DNA from: Paraburkholderia sp. Tr-20389
GTDB taxonomy: Bacteria; Pseudomonadota; Gammaproteobacteria; Burkholderiales; Burkholderiaceae
DNA length: 64,000 bases
Direction of reading: 5' to 3'
NCBI RefSeq assembly: GCF_017104565.1
Contig: NZ_JAAGPD010000001.1
Location: 496,001 to 560,000 of the forward strand
The notes beneath the pieces were generated by a model. The model did not search any database. It was not told where the DNA came from and saw nothing but the letters and a program-made list of their open reading frames with translations. The position numbers and the translations under genes are program-made. Positions 35,752 through 45,381 of this stretch are shown piece by piece. Positions within the stretch are counted from its first letter, which is position 1; each line of letters begins with the position of its first letter.

Positions 35752-36534
35752 TCAGACCCTGTAGTTTCCGCCGTCGCGGTCGAGGAGCCGCAACAGTGCG
35801 GTCCATTCACGGTCGAGGTGCACTGTGTCGAGATAGGCGTAGTCATCGTGCTGTTTTGCCGCGTGCTCGCAAACTTCAGGCGATGGGATGACGACCTTCT
35901 GTCCTGCCGACAACGTCGCAACCTGGATCTCGCAGGCCTTGTTCAGGTAATACATGCGAGTAAATGCCTCGGCCACTGAGCGGCCCGTCGTGAGCAGGCC
36001 GTGATTGCGCAGAATCAGATAATCCTTTTTCCCAATCGACTTCACGATGCGCTCGCGCTCGTCCAGTTCCAGCGAAATGCCTTCGTATTCGTGATACGCG
36101 ACACGGTTATAGAACTGCATGCTGATCTGGTTCAGCGGCAGCAGGCCGCACTCCATCGCGGCGACGGCCATACCGTAGGTCGTGTGGAGGTGCACGACAC
36201 ATTCGACATCGTGACGCGCCTGATGCAGCGCGCTATGAATCGTGAACCCGGCTGCATTGACCTCGAAGCGGTCGTCGCCGATCGGATTGCCGTCGACGTC
36301 GATCTTCACGAGAGACGACGCCGTGATTTCATCGAAGAACCAGCCATGCGGGTTGATCAGAAACTGATCGGTCGTTCCGGGAACGCGGGCCGAGATATGC
36401 GTGTAGATCAGATCGGTGAGTTCGAACTTCGCCGCCAGTCGGTACGCTGCGGCAAGCTGCACGCGTGTGTCCCATTCGGCTTGTGAAATGTTCCGTGGCT
36501 TGCGGTTAATGTGTGGATCGGTAGTGGAAATCAT
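35752..36534 (-). CDS. class II aldolase/adducin family protein
   Basis: 260 residues, cytosolic, metal-dependent. The Zn-binding His pattern is visible: CVVHLHTTYG gives HxH, and LRNHGLLTTG gives the third His of the family. A conserved Glu is in the glycine-rich region. Members cleave or decarboxylate phosphorylated sugars or hydroxy-acids; the adducin-like subgroup acts in unusual catabolic routes. It is 70 bases downstream of etfA on the same strand and probably in the same operon. Confidence 0.87.
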   Translation of the reverse strand: MISTTDPHINRKPRNISQAEWDTRVQLAAAYRLAAKFELTDLIYTHISARVPGTTDQFLINPHGWFFDEITASSLVKIDVDGNPIGDDRFEVNAAGFTIHSALHQARHDVECVVHLHTTYGMAVAAMECGLLPLNQISMQFYNRVAYHEYEGISLELDERERIVKSIGKKDYLILRNHGLLTTGRSVAEAFTRMYYLNKACEIQVATLSAGQKVVIPSPEVCEHAAKQHDDYAYLDTVHLDREWTALLRLLDRDGGNYRV

Positions 36535-36604
36535 GCTGAATGCTCTCCGGGTTCACGAGTTGCGCGGTTCTCGAACGGCGCGTCGGTTGAATAAAAGAAT
36601 GGAT

Positions 36605-37537
36605 TTACACTTCGGCGGCCAGCGACGGCACCGCTTCAAACAGATCGCCGACGAGGCCGTAGTTCGCGACGCTGAAAATCGGCGCTTCTTCATCCTTGTT
36701 GATTGCGACGATCACCTTCGAGTCCTTCATGCCGGCCAGATGCTGAATTGCGCCCGAGATGCCGACCGCGATGTACAGTTGCGGCGCGACGATCTTGCCC
36801 GTTTGACCGACCTGATAATCGTTCGGCACGTAGCCCGCGTCGACAGCCGCGCGTGATGCGCCCATGGCTGCGCCGAGTTTGTCGGCCAAAGGCTCCAGTA
36901 CCTTTGTGTAGTTCTCGCCGCTGCCCAGTCCGCGACCACCTGAAACGATAATCTCGGCGCTAGTCAGTTCCGGACGGTCGAGCTTCGTCACTTCGCGGCT
37001 CACGAACTGCGAGATGCCCGAGTCGGCCGCAGCTTCGATCTTCTCGACCGATGCACTGCCGCCTTCGGCTGCAACCGGATCGAAACCTGTTGCACGAACC
37101 GTGATGACCTTGATGGGGTCTTGAGATTGAACCGTAGCGACTGCATTGCCCGCGTAGATCGGGCGCTCGAAAGTATCGGGACTGACTACCGCCGTGATCT
37201 CGCTGATCTGCGCGACGTCGAGCTTCGCGGCGATACGCGGCGCTATGTTCTTGCCGTACGCCGTAGCAGGCGCGAGGATGTGCGAATAATCCATCGCGAT
37301 GTTCAGCACTGTCGCCTCGACGTTTTCCGCGAGGCCTTCGGCCAATTGGGGCGCATCGGCCAGCAGCACCTTCGATACGCCTATGACCTTCGCAGCGGCG
37401 CCAGCCGCATCGTGCGCGTTGTGACCGGCAATCAGCACATGAACGTCACCGCTAATCTTCTGCGCGGCAGCAACCGTGTTCAGCGTCGCTGCCTTGAGCG
37501 CCGCGTTGTCGTGTTCCGCAATTACCAGAATCGTCAT
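36605..37537 (-). CDS. etfA: electron transfer flavoprotein, alpha subunit
   Basis: 310 residues, full length. Carries the alpha-subunit signature GQTGKIVAPQLYIAVGISGA and the FAD-binding GRGLGSGENYTKV. It passes electrons from flavin dehydrogenases to the ubiquinone pool through ETF-ubiquinone oxidoreductase. It lies 13 bases downstream of etfB. The FOXRED1-like flavoprotein encoded in the divergent operon is its likely partner. Other copies may exist elsewhere in the genome for fatty-acid oxidation. Confidence 0.96.
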   Translation of the reverse strand: MTILVIAEHDNAALKAATLNTVAAAQKISGDVHVLIAGHNAHDAAGAAAKVIGVSKVLLADAPQLAEGLAENVEATVLNIAMDYSHILAPATAYGKNIAPRIAAKLDVAQISEITAVVSPDTFERPIYAGNAVATVQSQDPIKVITVRATGFDPVAAEGGSASVEKIEAAADSGISQFVSREVTKLDRPELTSAEIIVSGGRGLGSGENYTKVLEPLADKLGAAMGASRAAVDAGYVPNDYQVGQTGKIVAPQLYIAVGISGAIQHLAGMKDSKVIVAINKDEEAPIFSVANYGLVGDLFEAVPSLAAEV

Positions 37538-37550
37538 TTCGTCCCTCGCC

Positions 37551-38300
37551 TCACAAGACTTTGGCTTCGGTCTTGAGCTTTTCGACCAGCGTCTTCACGT
37601 CCGCCACCTTCACGCCGGCCGGGCGCTTCGGCGGCTCGCTGACCTTCAGCGTCTTCAGATGCGGCGTGACATCGACGCCCAGGTCTCCGGGCTTCACGGT
37701 TTCGAGCGGCTTCTTCTTCGCCTTCATGATGTTGGGCAGCGTCACGTAGCGCGGCTCGTTCAGGCGGAGATCGGTCGTCACGACTGCGGGCAGCTTGAGC
37801 GACAGCGTTTCGGCGCCGCCATCCACTTCGCGCGACACCGTCGCCTTGCCGTCGGCAACGACAACCTTCGATGCGAAAGTCGCCTGCGGCAGGCCAGCCA
37901 AAGCAGCCAGCATCTGGCCCGTCTGGTTCGAATCGTCGTCGATGGCCTGCTTGCCGAGAATCACAAGCGAAGGCTGCTCCTTGTCGACCAGCGCCTTGAG
38001 CAGCTTCGCGACCGCCAGCGGCTGCAGGTCCTCGTTGGACTCGATCAACACAGCGCGGTCCGCGCCGATCGCCAGCGCCGTGCGCAGCGTTTCCTGACAT
38101 TGCGTGACACCGCAAGAAACCGCCACGACCTCACTAACCACACCCGCCTCCTTCAGACGCACCGCTTCTTCAACAGCGATTTCGTCGAACGGATTCATCG
38201 ACATCTTCACGTTGGCGATGTCGACGCCGGATTGATCCGACTTCACGCGGACCTTCACGTTGTAGTCAACCACTCTCTTGACTGGCACCAAAACCTTCAT
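37551..38300 (-). CDS. etfB: electron transfer flavoprotein, beta subunit
   Basis: 249 residues, normal length. Starts [20 protein letters not shown], with [19 protein letters not shown] and the beta signature [20 protein letters not shown]. Forms the heterodimer with EtfA and binds AMP. ATG 38300 is chosen over ATG 38303 by Shine-Dalgarno spacing. It is the first gene of the left-reading unit, divergent from hyuA. Confidence 0.96.
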   Translation of the reverse strand: MKVLVPVKRVVDYNVKVRVKSDQSGVDIANVKMSMNPFDEIAVEEAVRLKEAGVVSEVVAVSCGVTQCQETLRTALAIGADRAVLIESNEDLQPLAVAKLLKALVDKEQPSLVILGKQAIDDDSNQTGQMLAALAGLPQATFASKVVVADGKATVSREVDGGAETLSLKLPAVVTTDLRLNEPRYVTLPNIMKAKKKPLETVKPGDLGVDVTPHLKTLKVSEPPKRPAGVKVADVKTLVEKLKTEAKVL

Positions 38301-38513
38301 CATCCGTCCTTTGTCACTCTGCCAAAAATTCGCAAAATTGATCGGTTCGCATGCATCCGGACCGCTGCCCGCTGCGTCTCCGACCATCCATCCGCGCTCG
38401 ACCCCGTCAGCGTGAAAACACCTATAAAACTATAAAAAACAAAGCTTTACAAACACTAAAACGGGTTCGAGAATAGCCGGAATGGGCAAATTCATTTTGT
38501 TCGTGTTGACAGC

Positions 38514-38542
38514 ACTGTAAGACGTCACTCATCATATGTCAA
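38514..38542 (-). promoter_or_regulatory. candidate promoter for etfBA (TTGACA-17-TACAGT)
   Basis: -35 TTGACA at 38537-38542 and -10 TACAGT at 38514-38519, spacing 17, reading toward etfB. The shared operator-like motif covers it. Confidence 0.45.
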
Positions 38543-38544
38543 CG
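38517..38544. promoter_or_regulatory. shared operator-like motif, site 1
   Basis: GTAAGACGTCA (38517-38527) followed by ATATGTCAACG (38534-38544). Both parts recur, 7 bases closer together, upstream of the LivK-like gene (49883-49903), and in variant form before the FadR-type gene (46195-46217). Interpreted as a binding site of that regulator. Confidence 0.5.
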
Positions 38545-38701
38545 AGCAAAAATTAACGGTTGCGGCGCTCTGCCTACGGGAGACAAAAGACCAGAAAGGA
38601 CGGCTGTAATGTCCTGCTGGAAGCGCCGTCCGAAGTTCGTCAACGGGATTTCTCGCTGGGCGGAAGCGCCCGGCGCATGTCATGCTTTAAACAGGAGAGT
38701 C

Positions 38702-40801
38702 ATGGTGGCCAGTCACGACAAGGCACGAGTAGGCGTCGATATCGGTGGGACCTTCACCGACGTTGCGCTCGAACTCGGTGGAGCGCTCTTTTCCACCAAG
38801 GTGCTGACGGATTACACGGCGCCCGAACGCGCCATCATCAAGGGCATCGGCATCGTTGCGGACAAGGCCGGTATCGCGCTGAAGGATATCGGCGTCATCA
38901 TCCACGGCACCACGCTCGCGACCAACGCGCTCATCGAACGGCGCGGCGCAAAGACGGCCTTCGTGACGACGCAAGGCTTTCGCGACACGATCGAAATGCG
39001 CACGGAAAACCGCTTCGAGCAATACGACCTGAACATCAAGCTCCCTCCTCCGCTGATCGAACGCTGTGACCGCTTCACGCTCGGCGAGCGGATCGACGCG
39101 CAGGGCGGCATTCTGCTCGCGCCGACGGAAGCGCAAATCGCATCGATCGTCGACCGTATCGAACAGGGCGGCTACGAGAGCGTCGCGGTCGGCTTCATTC
39201 ACGCGTACGCGAACGGCGAGCATGAACGCATGATGCGCGACGCGATCGAAAAGCGCCTGCCCGATGTGTCCGTGTCGATATCGAGTGAAGTGTCGCCGCA
39301 GATTCGCGAGTTCGAGCGCTTCAATACGGTGTGCGCGAATGCATACGTGCGTCCGATCATGAAGTCCTATCTGGACCGCCTGCTCGGCAAGGTGCGCGAA
39401 GCGGGCGCCGTTTGTCCGCTCTTCATCATTCACTCGGGCGGCGGCATCGTGTCGATCGAGAGCGCGTCCGCGTTCCCCGTTCGCCTCGTCGAATCGGGCC
39501 CGGCGGGCGGCGCCATCTTCGCCGCGCATATTGCCGCGCGCTACGATCTGAACAGCGTGCTGTCTTTCGACATGGGCGGCACCACCGCGAAGATCTGTCT
39601 GATCGACGACCTCACGCCGAAGACGGCCAATACGTTCGAAGTCGCCCGCACCTATCGCTTCAAGAAAGGCAGCGGCATGCCCATTTCGATTCCCGTTGTC
39701 GAGATGGTTGAAATCGGCGCCGGCGGCGGCTCGATCGCCTCGCTCGACGTGATGCGCCAGATTCGCGTGGGTCCGCATAGCGCGGCATCGGAGCCCGGTC
39801 CCGCGTGCTATCAGCGCGGCGGCACGCAGCCGACCGTGACCGATGCCGATCTGCTGCTCGGCCGCCTCGATCCCGCCAATTTCGCGGGCGGCACGATCCA
39901 GCTTTCCACCGACAACGCCGCGACCGCGATGGTCAGTGAAGTGGGCGGCACGATTAGCCTCAATGCTGAAGAGACCGCTTATGGCGTAGCCGAAGTCGTC
40001 GACGAGAACATGAGCAACGCAGCGCGCGTGCATGCCGTCGAAAGCGGCAAGGACATCGGCGACTACACGATGATCACCTTCGGCGGCGCCGGTCCGCTAC
40101 ACGCGGCGCGTCTGTGCGAAAAGAGCGGAATCCGGAAGTTCATCGTGCCGCCGGGCGCGGGCGTGGGTTCCGCGATCGGCTTTCTGCGCGCGCCGTTCGG
40201 CTACGAGAGCGTGCGCAGCGCGAGCATGCGCTTCAACGACTTCGACGCGGATGCACTGAATGAAATCGTCGGCCAGTTGAGCGAAGAAGCCGTCCACTTC
40301 GCACGACAAGGTTCGGGCGATGCCGAGCCGCTCGTCGAAATCAAGGCGTTCATGCGCTATGTCGGCCAGGGCTGGGAAATCCCCGTGATGATTCCGCACC
40401 GCCGCTTTACCACCGACGATCGGCGCACCTTCGCGGATGCTTTCACGAAGGCCTATACGCAGTTCTTCGGCCGCCCCATCGATGGGCTCGACATCGAAAT
40501 CGTCAGTTGGGCGGTGAAGGCAAGCTCGCCGATGCCGCCTGTCGAGCGCCTGAAACTCGAGACGTCGCGAGATGCAGTCACCGCTGCAAAGACACGCAAT
40601 ATCTTCGACGCGGCGCTGCATCGTTTCGTCGAAGCGGCCATTGTCGAACGCGCTTCGCTGAAAGTGGGCGAATGCGTGACGGGACCGGCGATCATCGTCG
40701 AACCAGAGACGTCGACGCTCGTCACCTCGTCTTTCGATGCGATGGTGCAGCCCGATGGGTGTCTCCTCGTCGTCGCCAAAGAACTGAACGCCACTCGCTG
40801 A
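38702..40801 (+). CDS. hyuA: hydantoinase/oxoprolinase subunit A (HyuA)
   Basis: 699 residues. The ATP-binding actin-like motif is near the start (VGVDIGGTFTD, to residue 20), and LATNALIERRGAKTAFVTTQ and SFDMGGTTAKICLID are family signatures. With HyuB it forms an ATP-dependent amidohydrolase or carboxylase: N-methylhydantoinase, 5-oxoprolinase or acetone carboxylase type. The ATG at 38702 has AGGAG well placed; an upstream extension is rejected. HyuB follows after 14 bases. Substrate cannot be told from sequence; the neighbours are discussed in the findings. Confidence 0.9.
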   Translation: MVASHDKARVGVDIGGTFTDVALELGGALFSTKVLTDYTAPERAIIKGIGIVADKAGIALKDIGVIIHGTTLATNALIERRGAKTAFVTTQGFRDTIEMRTENRFEQYDLNIKLPPPLIERCDRFTLGERIDAQGGILLAPTEAQIASIVDRIEQGGYESVAVGFIHAYANGEHERMMRDAIEKRLPDVSVSISSEVSPQIREFERFNTVCANAYVRPIMKSYLDRLLGKVREAGAVCPLFIIHSGGGIVSIESASAFPVRLVESGPAGGAIFAAHIAARYDLNSVLSFDMGGTTAKICLIDDLTPKTANTFEVARTYRFKKGSGMPISIPVVEMVEIGAGGGSIASLDVMRQIRVGPHSAASEPGPACYQRGGTQPTVTDADLLLGRLDPANFAGGTIQLSTDNAATAMVSEVGGTISLNAEETAYGVAEVVDENMSNAARVHAVESGKDIGDYTMITFGGAGPLHAARLCEKSGIRKFIVPPGAGVGSAIGFLRAPFGYESVRSASMRFNDFDADALNEIVGQLSEEAVHFARQGSGDAEPLVEIKAFMRYVGQGWEIPVMIPHRRFTTDDRRTFADAFTKAYTQFFGRPIDGLDIEIVSWAVKASSPMPPVERLKLETSRDAVTAAKTRNIFDAALHRFVEAAIVERASLKVGECVTGPAIIVEPETSTLVTSSFDAMVQPDGCLLVVAKELNATR

Positions 40802-40815
40802 TCAGGAGCCAAACC

Positions 40816-42498
40816 ATGTCCCTTAGCAATCTCGACACGATCCACATGCAGGTCATGTGGAACCGCCTGATTTCCGTGGTGGAAGAACAGGCGATGGCCC
40901 TGATCCGCACGGCGTTCAGCACCAGCGTTCGCGAAGCGGGCGATCTGTCGGCAGGCATCTTCGACAAGCGCGGCCGCATGCTGGCGCAAGCCGTGACGGG
41001 TACGCCCGGCCACGTGAACACGATGGCGGAAGCCGTCGAGCACTTCATGAACGACATCGGCATCGACCGGATGTATGAAGGCGATGTCTATCTGACCAAC
41101 GATCCGTGGAAAGGCACGGGCCATTTGCACGACTTCACGGTCGTGTCCCCTTCGTTCCATCACGGCGAGTTGATCGGCTATTTCGCCAGCACGGCGCACG
41201 TGGTCGATATCGGCGGTCGCGGTTTCGGACCGGACTCGCGCGAGATCTACGAAGAAGGTCTGTTCGTGCCGATCATGAAGCTGATCGAGCGCGGCGAAGT
41301 CAATCGCGATCTGATCAACATTCTGCGCAACAACGTGCGCGAGCCCGATAAGGTCGTCGGCGATCTCTATGCGCTGGCCGCGTGCAATGAAACGGGCCAC
41401 AAGCGCCTGCTGGAGATGCTCAAGGAGTTCGACCTCAAGGACGTCGAAGGCATCGGCGAGTTCATTCTGGCGCGCAGCCGCGAAGCGACGCTCGAACGCA
41501 TCGCCGCACTGCCGAACGGCACGCAGACCAACGACATGACGCTCGACGGCTACGACACGCCCGTCAAGCTCAATGTGACGCTCAGCGTCGCCGATGATCA
41601 CCTGCTCGCCGACTTCGCCGGTTCATCACCTGCCAGCCCGTTCGGCATCAACGTGCCGCTGCTCTACGCGAAGGCGTATGCATGCTATGGCCTGAAATGC
41701 ATCATCGCGCCGGAAGTGCCGAACAATGCGGCGTCGCTGGAACCGTTCCGCGTGCAGGCGCCCGCGGGCTGCATTCTCAACGCGCAACGTCCGAGCCCCG
41801 TCGCGGTCCGCCACGTGCTCGGCCATTTCGTGCCTGACCTCGTGCTGGGCGCGTTGCACAAGATTCTCCCGGACCGCGTGCCTGCGGAAGGCTCCGGTGC
41901 GTTGTGGAATCTGCACGTCAGCGCACGTCCGGTGCAGGAAGGATCCGGACTCAAGGGCAGCGAAATCCTGATGTTCAATAGCGGCGGCACGGGTGCCCGC
42001 GCGGAACTCGATGGGCTGTCGGCAACCGCGTTTCCGAGCGGCGTGCATGCGATGTCCGTCGAAGCCACCGAACAGGTCGGCCCGATCGTCGTATGGCGCA
42101 AGGAAATGCGTTCGGGCTCGGGCGGCGCGGGCAAGCTGCGCGGCGGCCTCGGCCAGATCGTCGAAATCGGACCGCGCGCCGGCTATCACTTCCGCTTCAA
42201 CGCGATGTTCGATCGCATCGATCACCCCGCACGCGGACAGTCGGGCGGACAGTCCGGCGCGCCGGGCCAGGTCACGCTGTCTGACGGCACGAAGATGAAA
42301 GGCAAAGGGACGCAAGCCGTGGGCGAGCATGAGCGCGTCACGCTCTCGCTGCCGGGCGGCGGCGGCGTCGGTTCGCCGGCGCAGCGCGACCGCGAAGCCC
42401 TGTTGCGCGACATCCGCAACGAGTACATCTCCGAAGCACAACTGCGCGACGACTACGGCCTCACGCTCGATGCTCTCGAAGCTTCGGGCCGCCAGTAA
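40816..42498 (+). CDS. hyuB: hydantoinase/oxoprolinase subunit B (HyuB)
   Basis: 560 residues, the second subunit. Typical features: AGIFDKRGRMLAQAVTGTPG, DVYLTNDPWKGTGHLHDFTV and GGGGVGSPAQRDREALLRDI. It starts after an AGGAG at the usual distance and is followed 9 bases on by the uronate-dehydrogenase-like gene. A Gly-rich ending ahead of the conserved C-terminal helix is standard. Confidence 0.92.
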   Translation: MSLSNLDTIHMQVMWNRLISVVEEQAMALIRTAFSTSVREAGDLSAGIFDKRGRMLAQAVTGTPGHVNTMAEAVEHFMNDIGIDRMYEGDVYLTNDPWKGTGHLHDFTVVSPSFHHGELIGYFASTAHVVDIGGRGFGPDSREIYEEGLFVPIMKLIERGEVNRDLINILRNNVREPDKVVGDLYALAACNETGHKRLLEMLKEFDLKDVEGIGEFILARSREATLERIAALPNGTQTNDMTLDGYDTPVKLNVTLSVADDHLLADFAGSSPASPFGINVPLLYAKAYACYGLKCIIAPEVPNNAASLEPFRVQAPAGCILNAQRPSPVAVRHVLGHFVPDLVLGALHKILPDRVPAEGSGALWNLHVSARPVQEGSGLKGSEILMFNSGGTGARAELDGLSATAFPSGVHAMSVEATEQVGPIVVWRKEMRSGSGGAGKLRGGLGQIVEIGPRAGYHFRFNAMFDRIDHPARGQSGGQSGAPGQVTLSDGTKMKGKGTQAVGEHERVTLSLPGGGGVGSPAQRDREALLRDIRNEYISEAQLRDDYGLTLDALEASGRQ

Positions 42499-42507
42499 GG
42501 AACCAAC

Positions 42508-43341
42508 ATGACCGACATCACCAAGCCTCCGTTCAAGAACATCCTGATCACGGGCGCCGCCGGCGCGCTCGGCTCCGTGCTGCGCGAGTCGCTGCGACCG
42601 TACGCCGAACAACTGACCCTCAGCGACCGCGCGCCGCTCGGCGAAGTCCGCGCGAACGAACGTCACTTAGTCTGCGATCTGGCCGACCGCGATGCCGTGT
42701 TCGACATGATGAAAGGCGTCGACATGGTCATTCATCTGGGCGGCGCGCCGCGCGAGAACACTTTCCAGGTCATTCTCGATTCGAACATCGCGGGCAGCTA
42801 TCACATCTACGAAGCGGCACGCCAGGAAGGCGTGAAGCGCGTGATCTACGCGAGTTCGGTTCACGCGATCGGCTTCTACGAATGCGTTCAGACCATCGAT
42901 GCCGACGTGCCGCAGCGCCCGGACAGCCTCTACGGCGTCAGCAAGGCCTTCGTCGAAAACCTGTCGCGCTACTACTTCGACAAGTTCGGCCTCGAGTCGG
43001 TGTGCGTACGCATTGGCTCGTGTTTCCCGAAGCCCGTCGACCGCCGCATGCTGGCGACCTGGCTTTCCTACGACGACTTCTCGCACCTGTGCATCCAGGC
43101 GCTGATGACGCCGAGCGTCGGCCATATGATCGTCTACGGCAACTCGAACAACAGCGCGAACTTCTGGGACAACACGCAGGCCGGCTATCTCGGCTACCGC
43201 CCGAAAGACTCCGCCGACGCATATCGCGCCGAGGTCTATGCGAACACGCCCATCGGCGATCCGAAGCAGCCTGCCGTGCGCTTTCAGGGCGGCCAGTTCG
43301 CCGCCGACGGTCACTTCGAAGATGAGCCGAAGAACCGCTGA
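42508..43341 (+). CDS. NAD-dependent epimerase/dehydrogenase, uronate dehydrogenase-like
   Basis: 277-residue extended SDR. The Rossmann motif is TGAAGALG (about residues 15-22), then HLGGAPRE, a catalytic Ser in IYASSVHAIGFY, and Tyr142/Lys146 in YGVSK. The pattern CVRIGSCFPKPVDRRMLATW plus LSYDDF and VYGNSNNSANFWDN closely follows uronate dehydrogenases, which oxidise galacturonate or glucuronate to the aldarolactone. Those make a lactone; in this operon it may work on a different sugar acid or lactone-forming substrate, so the exact reaction is inferred. Confidence 0.85.
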   Translation: MTDITKPPFKNILITGAAGALGSVLRESLRPYAEQLTLSDRAPLGEVRANERHLVCDLADRDAVFDMMKGVDMVIHLGGAPRENTFQVILDSNIAGSYHIYEAARQEGVKRVIYASSVHAIGFYECVQTIDADVPQRPDSLYGVSKAFVENLSRYYFDKFGLESVCVRIGSCFPKPVDRRMLATWLSYDDFSHLCIQALMTPSVGHMIVYGNSNNSANFWDNTQAGYLGYRPKDSADAYRAEVYANTPIGDPKQPAVRFQGGQFAADGHFEDEPKNR

Positions 43342-43378
43342 GCGCCGCTAATCCGATCGACTTTCTGGAAGCATTGAG

Positions 43379-44575
43379 ATGGCACAGCAAGCAACAAAGA
43401 ATCACTACGACGTGGTGATCGTGGGCGGCGCAGTCGTCGGCAGCGCCACCGCTTACTTTCTCGCGAAGAATCCGGATTTCAACGGCTCGGTGCTCGTCGT
43501 CGAGCGGGACTGGACCTATGCGAAATCGGCAACGGCGCTGTCGAGCGCTTCGATCCGGCATCAGTTCTCGAATCCGCTGAACATCAGGATTTCGCAGTTC
43601 GGCACCGAGTTCATCCGCAATTTCCATGAACTTGTCTCTGTCGATGGCGACGCGCCCGAACTCGGCTTCAAGGAAAATGGCTACCTGTATCTCGGCGATG
43701 CGAAAGGCGCGCCGATGTTCGAGCGCAACTCCGCAACGCAACGCGAGAACGGCGCCGATGTCGCGCTGCTGGATCAAACGCAGTTGAAAGACCGCTTTCC
43801 GTGGCTGAATACCGAAGGCCTCGTGAACGGTGTCTACGGACAAAGCGGCGAAGGCTGGTTCGATAGCTATGGCCTGCTTCAGGGCATGCGCAAGAAGGCA
43901 CGTTCGCTCGGCATCGAATACATCGAAAACGAAGTGGTCGGCGTGATTCGCGAAGGCGCGCGCATCACGGGCGTCAAACTCAAGAGCGGCGAGAGCATCA
44001 GCTGCGGGCTCATGGTGAACGCAGCGGGCACGCGCGGGCCGGCGATGGCGCGCCTCGCGGGCCTCGACATTCCCGTGGAGCCGAGAAAGCGCTGCCTGTT
44101 CGTCTTCGACTGCCGCACCCCGCTGCAAGGCACCGTGCCGCTCACGATCGACACGACGGGCATCTTCTTCCGGCCGGAAGGACAGTACTACCTGACAGGG
44201 TGTTATCCGGACCCCGATCCGCTGGCGGACGTCGACGATTTCGACGTGATCCATTCCGAGTTCGAAGACATCATCTGGCCGGCGCTCGCCGAACGCATTC
44301 CCGCATTCGAAGCCATCAAGGTCGTCAACGCGTGGGCAGGCCATTACGACTTCTGCGTGCTGGACCATAACGCGATTGTCGGTCCGCATCCCGAGGTCAC
44401 GAACTTTCTCTTTGCCAACGGATTCAGCGGACATGGTTTGCAGCAGTCACCCGCGATTGGACGGGGCTTGTGCGAATTGATCGTCTATGGCCAATACCGC
44501 TCGCTCGATCTCGCGCCGCTCGGTTACGAGCGCGTGATCGAGAACAAGCCCTTCCTCGAAGAAGGCGTGATCTGA
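43379..44575 (+). CDS. FAD-dependent oxidoreductase, FOXRED1/DAO-like
   Basis: 398 residues. The FAD motif VVIVGGAVVGSATAYFLAK is followed by the conserved SIRHQFSNPLNIRISQFG region typical of FOXRED1 and related sarcosine/dimethylglycine dehydrogenases. The C-terminus has NAWAGHYDFCVLDHNAIVGP and NGFSGHGLQQSPAIGRGLCE. This family usually donates electrons to ETF or the quinone pool; etfBA lies at the other end of the divergent locus, which supports an ETF-linked dehydrogenase of an N-substituted amino acid. Confidence 0.88.
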   Translation: MAQQATKNHYDVVIVGGAVVGSATAYFLAKNPDFNGSVLVVERDWTYAKSATALSSASIRHQFSNPLNIRISQFGTEFIRNFHELVSVDGDAPELGFKENGYLYLGDAKGAPMFERNSATQRENGADVALLDQTQLKDRFPWLNTEGLVNGVYGQSGEGWFDSYGLLQGMRKKARSLGIEYIENEVVGVIREGARITGVKLKSGESISCGLMVNAAGTRGPAMARLAGLDIPVEPRKRCLFVFDCRTPLQGTVPLTIDTTGIFFRPEGQYYLTGCYPDPDPLADVDDFDVIHSEFEDIIWPALAERIPAFEAIKVVNAWAGHYDFCVLDHNAIVGPHPEVTNFLFANGFSGHGLQQSPAIGRGLCELIVYGQYRSLDLAPLGYERVIENKPFLEEGVI

Positions 44576-44607
44576 CTACGTGACTACTCTATGCAGAGGC
44601 TGACAAC

Positions 44608-45348
44608 ATGACTTCTCATTCGTATCGGACCGCGCTGGTCACGGGCGCGTCTAGCGGCATCGGCCGCGCTATCGCGCACCGGTTGGTCAATGACGGGCTG
44701 CAAGTCTATGCGCTAGGCCGCGACGCCAAAGCGCTCGACGCGCTGGCAAGCGAGTGCAACGTCACGCCGATCGTGCTCGATCTGCAGGACACGACGCCTT
44801 TACGCGATCTGTTCGAGCGCGTCGAAATCGACGTCGTCGTGAATAACGCGGGACTGCTGCCCGCCATTGCAAAATTCGCCGAAAGCGATCTGGCCGATCT
44901 CGACCGCATGATCGATATCAATCTGCGCGCGCCGCTGCGTCTCGCGCACCTCGCGCTCGAAGGCATGGTCGCACGCAAGCGCGGTCATCTGTTCTTCGTC
45001 GGTTCAAGTGCCGGGCGCTTCCCGCATCCGAATACGGCCGTCTATGGCGCGACCAAAGCCGCGATCAGCATGTTCTGCGATTCGCTGCGTTGCGATCTGC
45101 TCGGCACGAGAGTCCGCGTCACGGAAATCGCGCCGGGCCGCGTGCAGACGAGCCTCTATCGCACCGCACTCGGTGCCGAAGGCGCGAACGAAAAACTGTA
45201 CGACGCCTATCGCTCGATCCAGCCTGACAACATCGCCGAACTGATCGCGACGGCCATGTCATTGCCGGACGCCGTTGACGTGTCGCGCATGGAAGTCTTT
45301 CCGACCGATCAGGCAGCGGGTGGCTCGCAGATCGTATCCGTCAAGTAA
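44608..45348 (+). CDS. SDR family oxidoreductase
   Basis: 246 residues. TGASSGIG (residues 12-19), NNAG (79-82), a Ser in FVGSSAG and Tyr146/Lys150 in YGATK are all intact. The C-terminal part (ELIATAMSLPDAVDVSRMEV) is typical of the YdfG-like 3-hydroxy acid dehydrogenases. It lies 32 bases after the flavoprotein gene in the rightward operon. Confidence 0.9.
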   Translation: MTSHSYRTALVTGASSGIGRAIAHRLVNDGLQVYALGRDAKALDALASECNVTPIVLDLQDTTPLRDLFERVEIDVVVNNAGLLPAIAKFAESDLADLDRMIDINLRAPLRLAHLALEGMVARKRGHLFFVGSSAGRFPHPNTAVYGATKAAISMFCDSLRCDLLGTRVRVTEIAPGRVQTSLYRTALGAEGANEKLYDAYRSIQPDNIAELIATAMSLPDAVDVSRMEVFPTDQAAGGSQIVSVK

Positions 45349-45381
45349 TTGAAGTACCTTCAAACAGGACATATTCGAATC

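Larger units (their letters stand above)
38301..38701. promoter_or_regulatory. divergent control region between etfB and hyuA
   Basis: About 400 bases, AT-rich in the middle (38420-38460). It contains a -35/-10 pair for the left direction, a second TTGACA (38506-38511) on the plus strand, and the shared motif described separately. The open frame extending upstream from hyuA (38609) has no start signal of its own. Confidence 0.5.
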
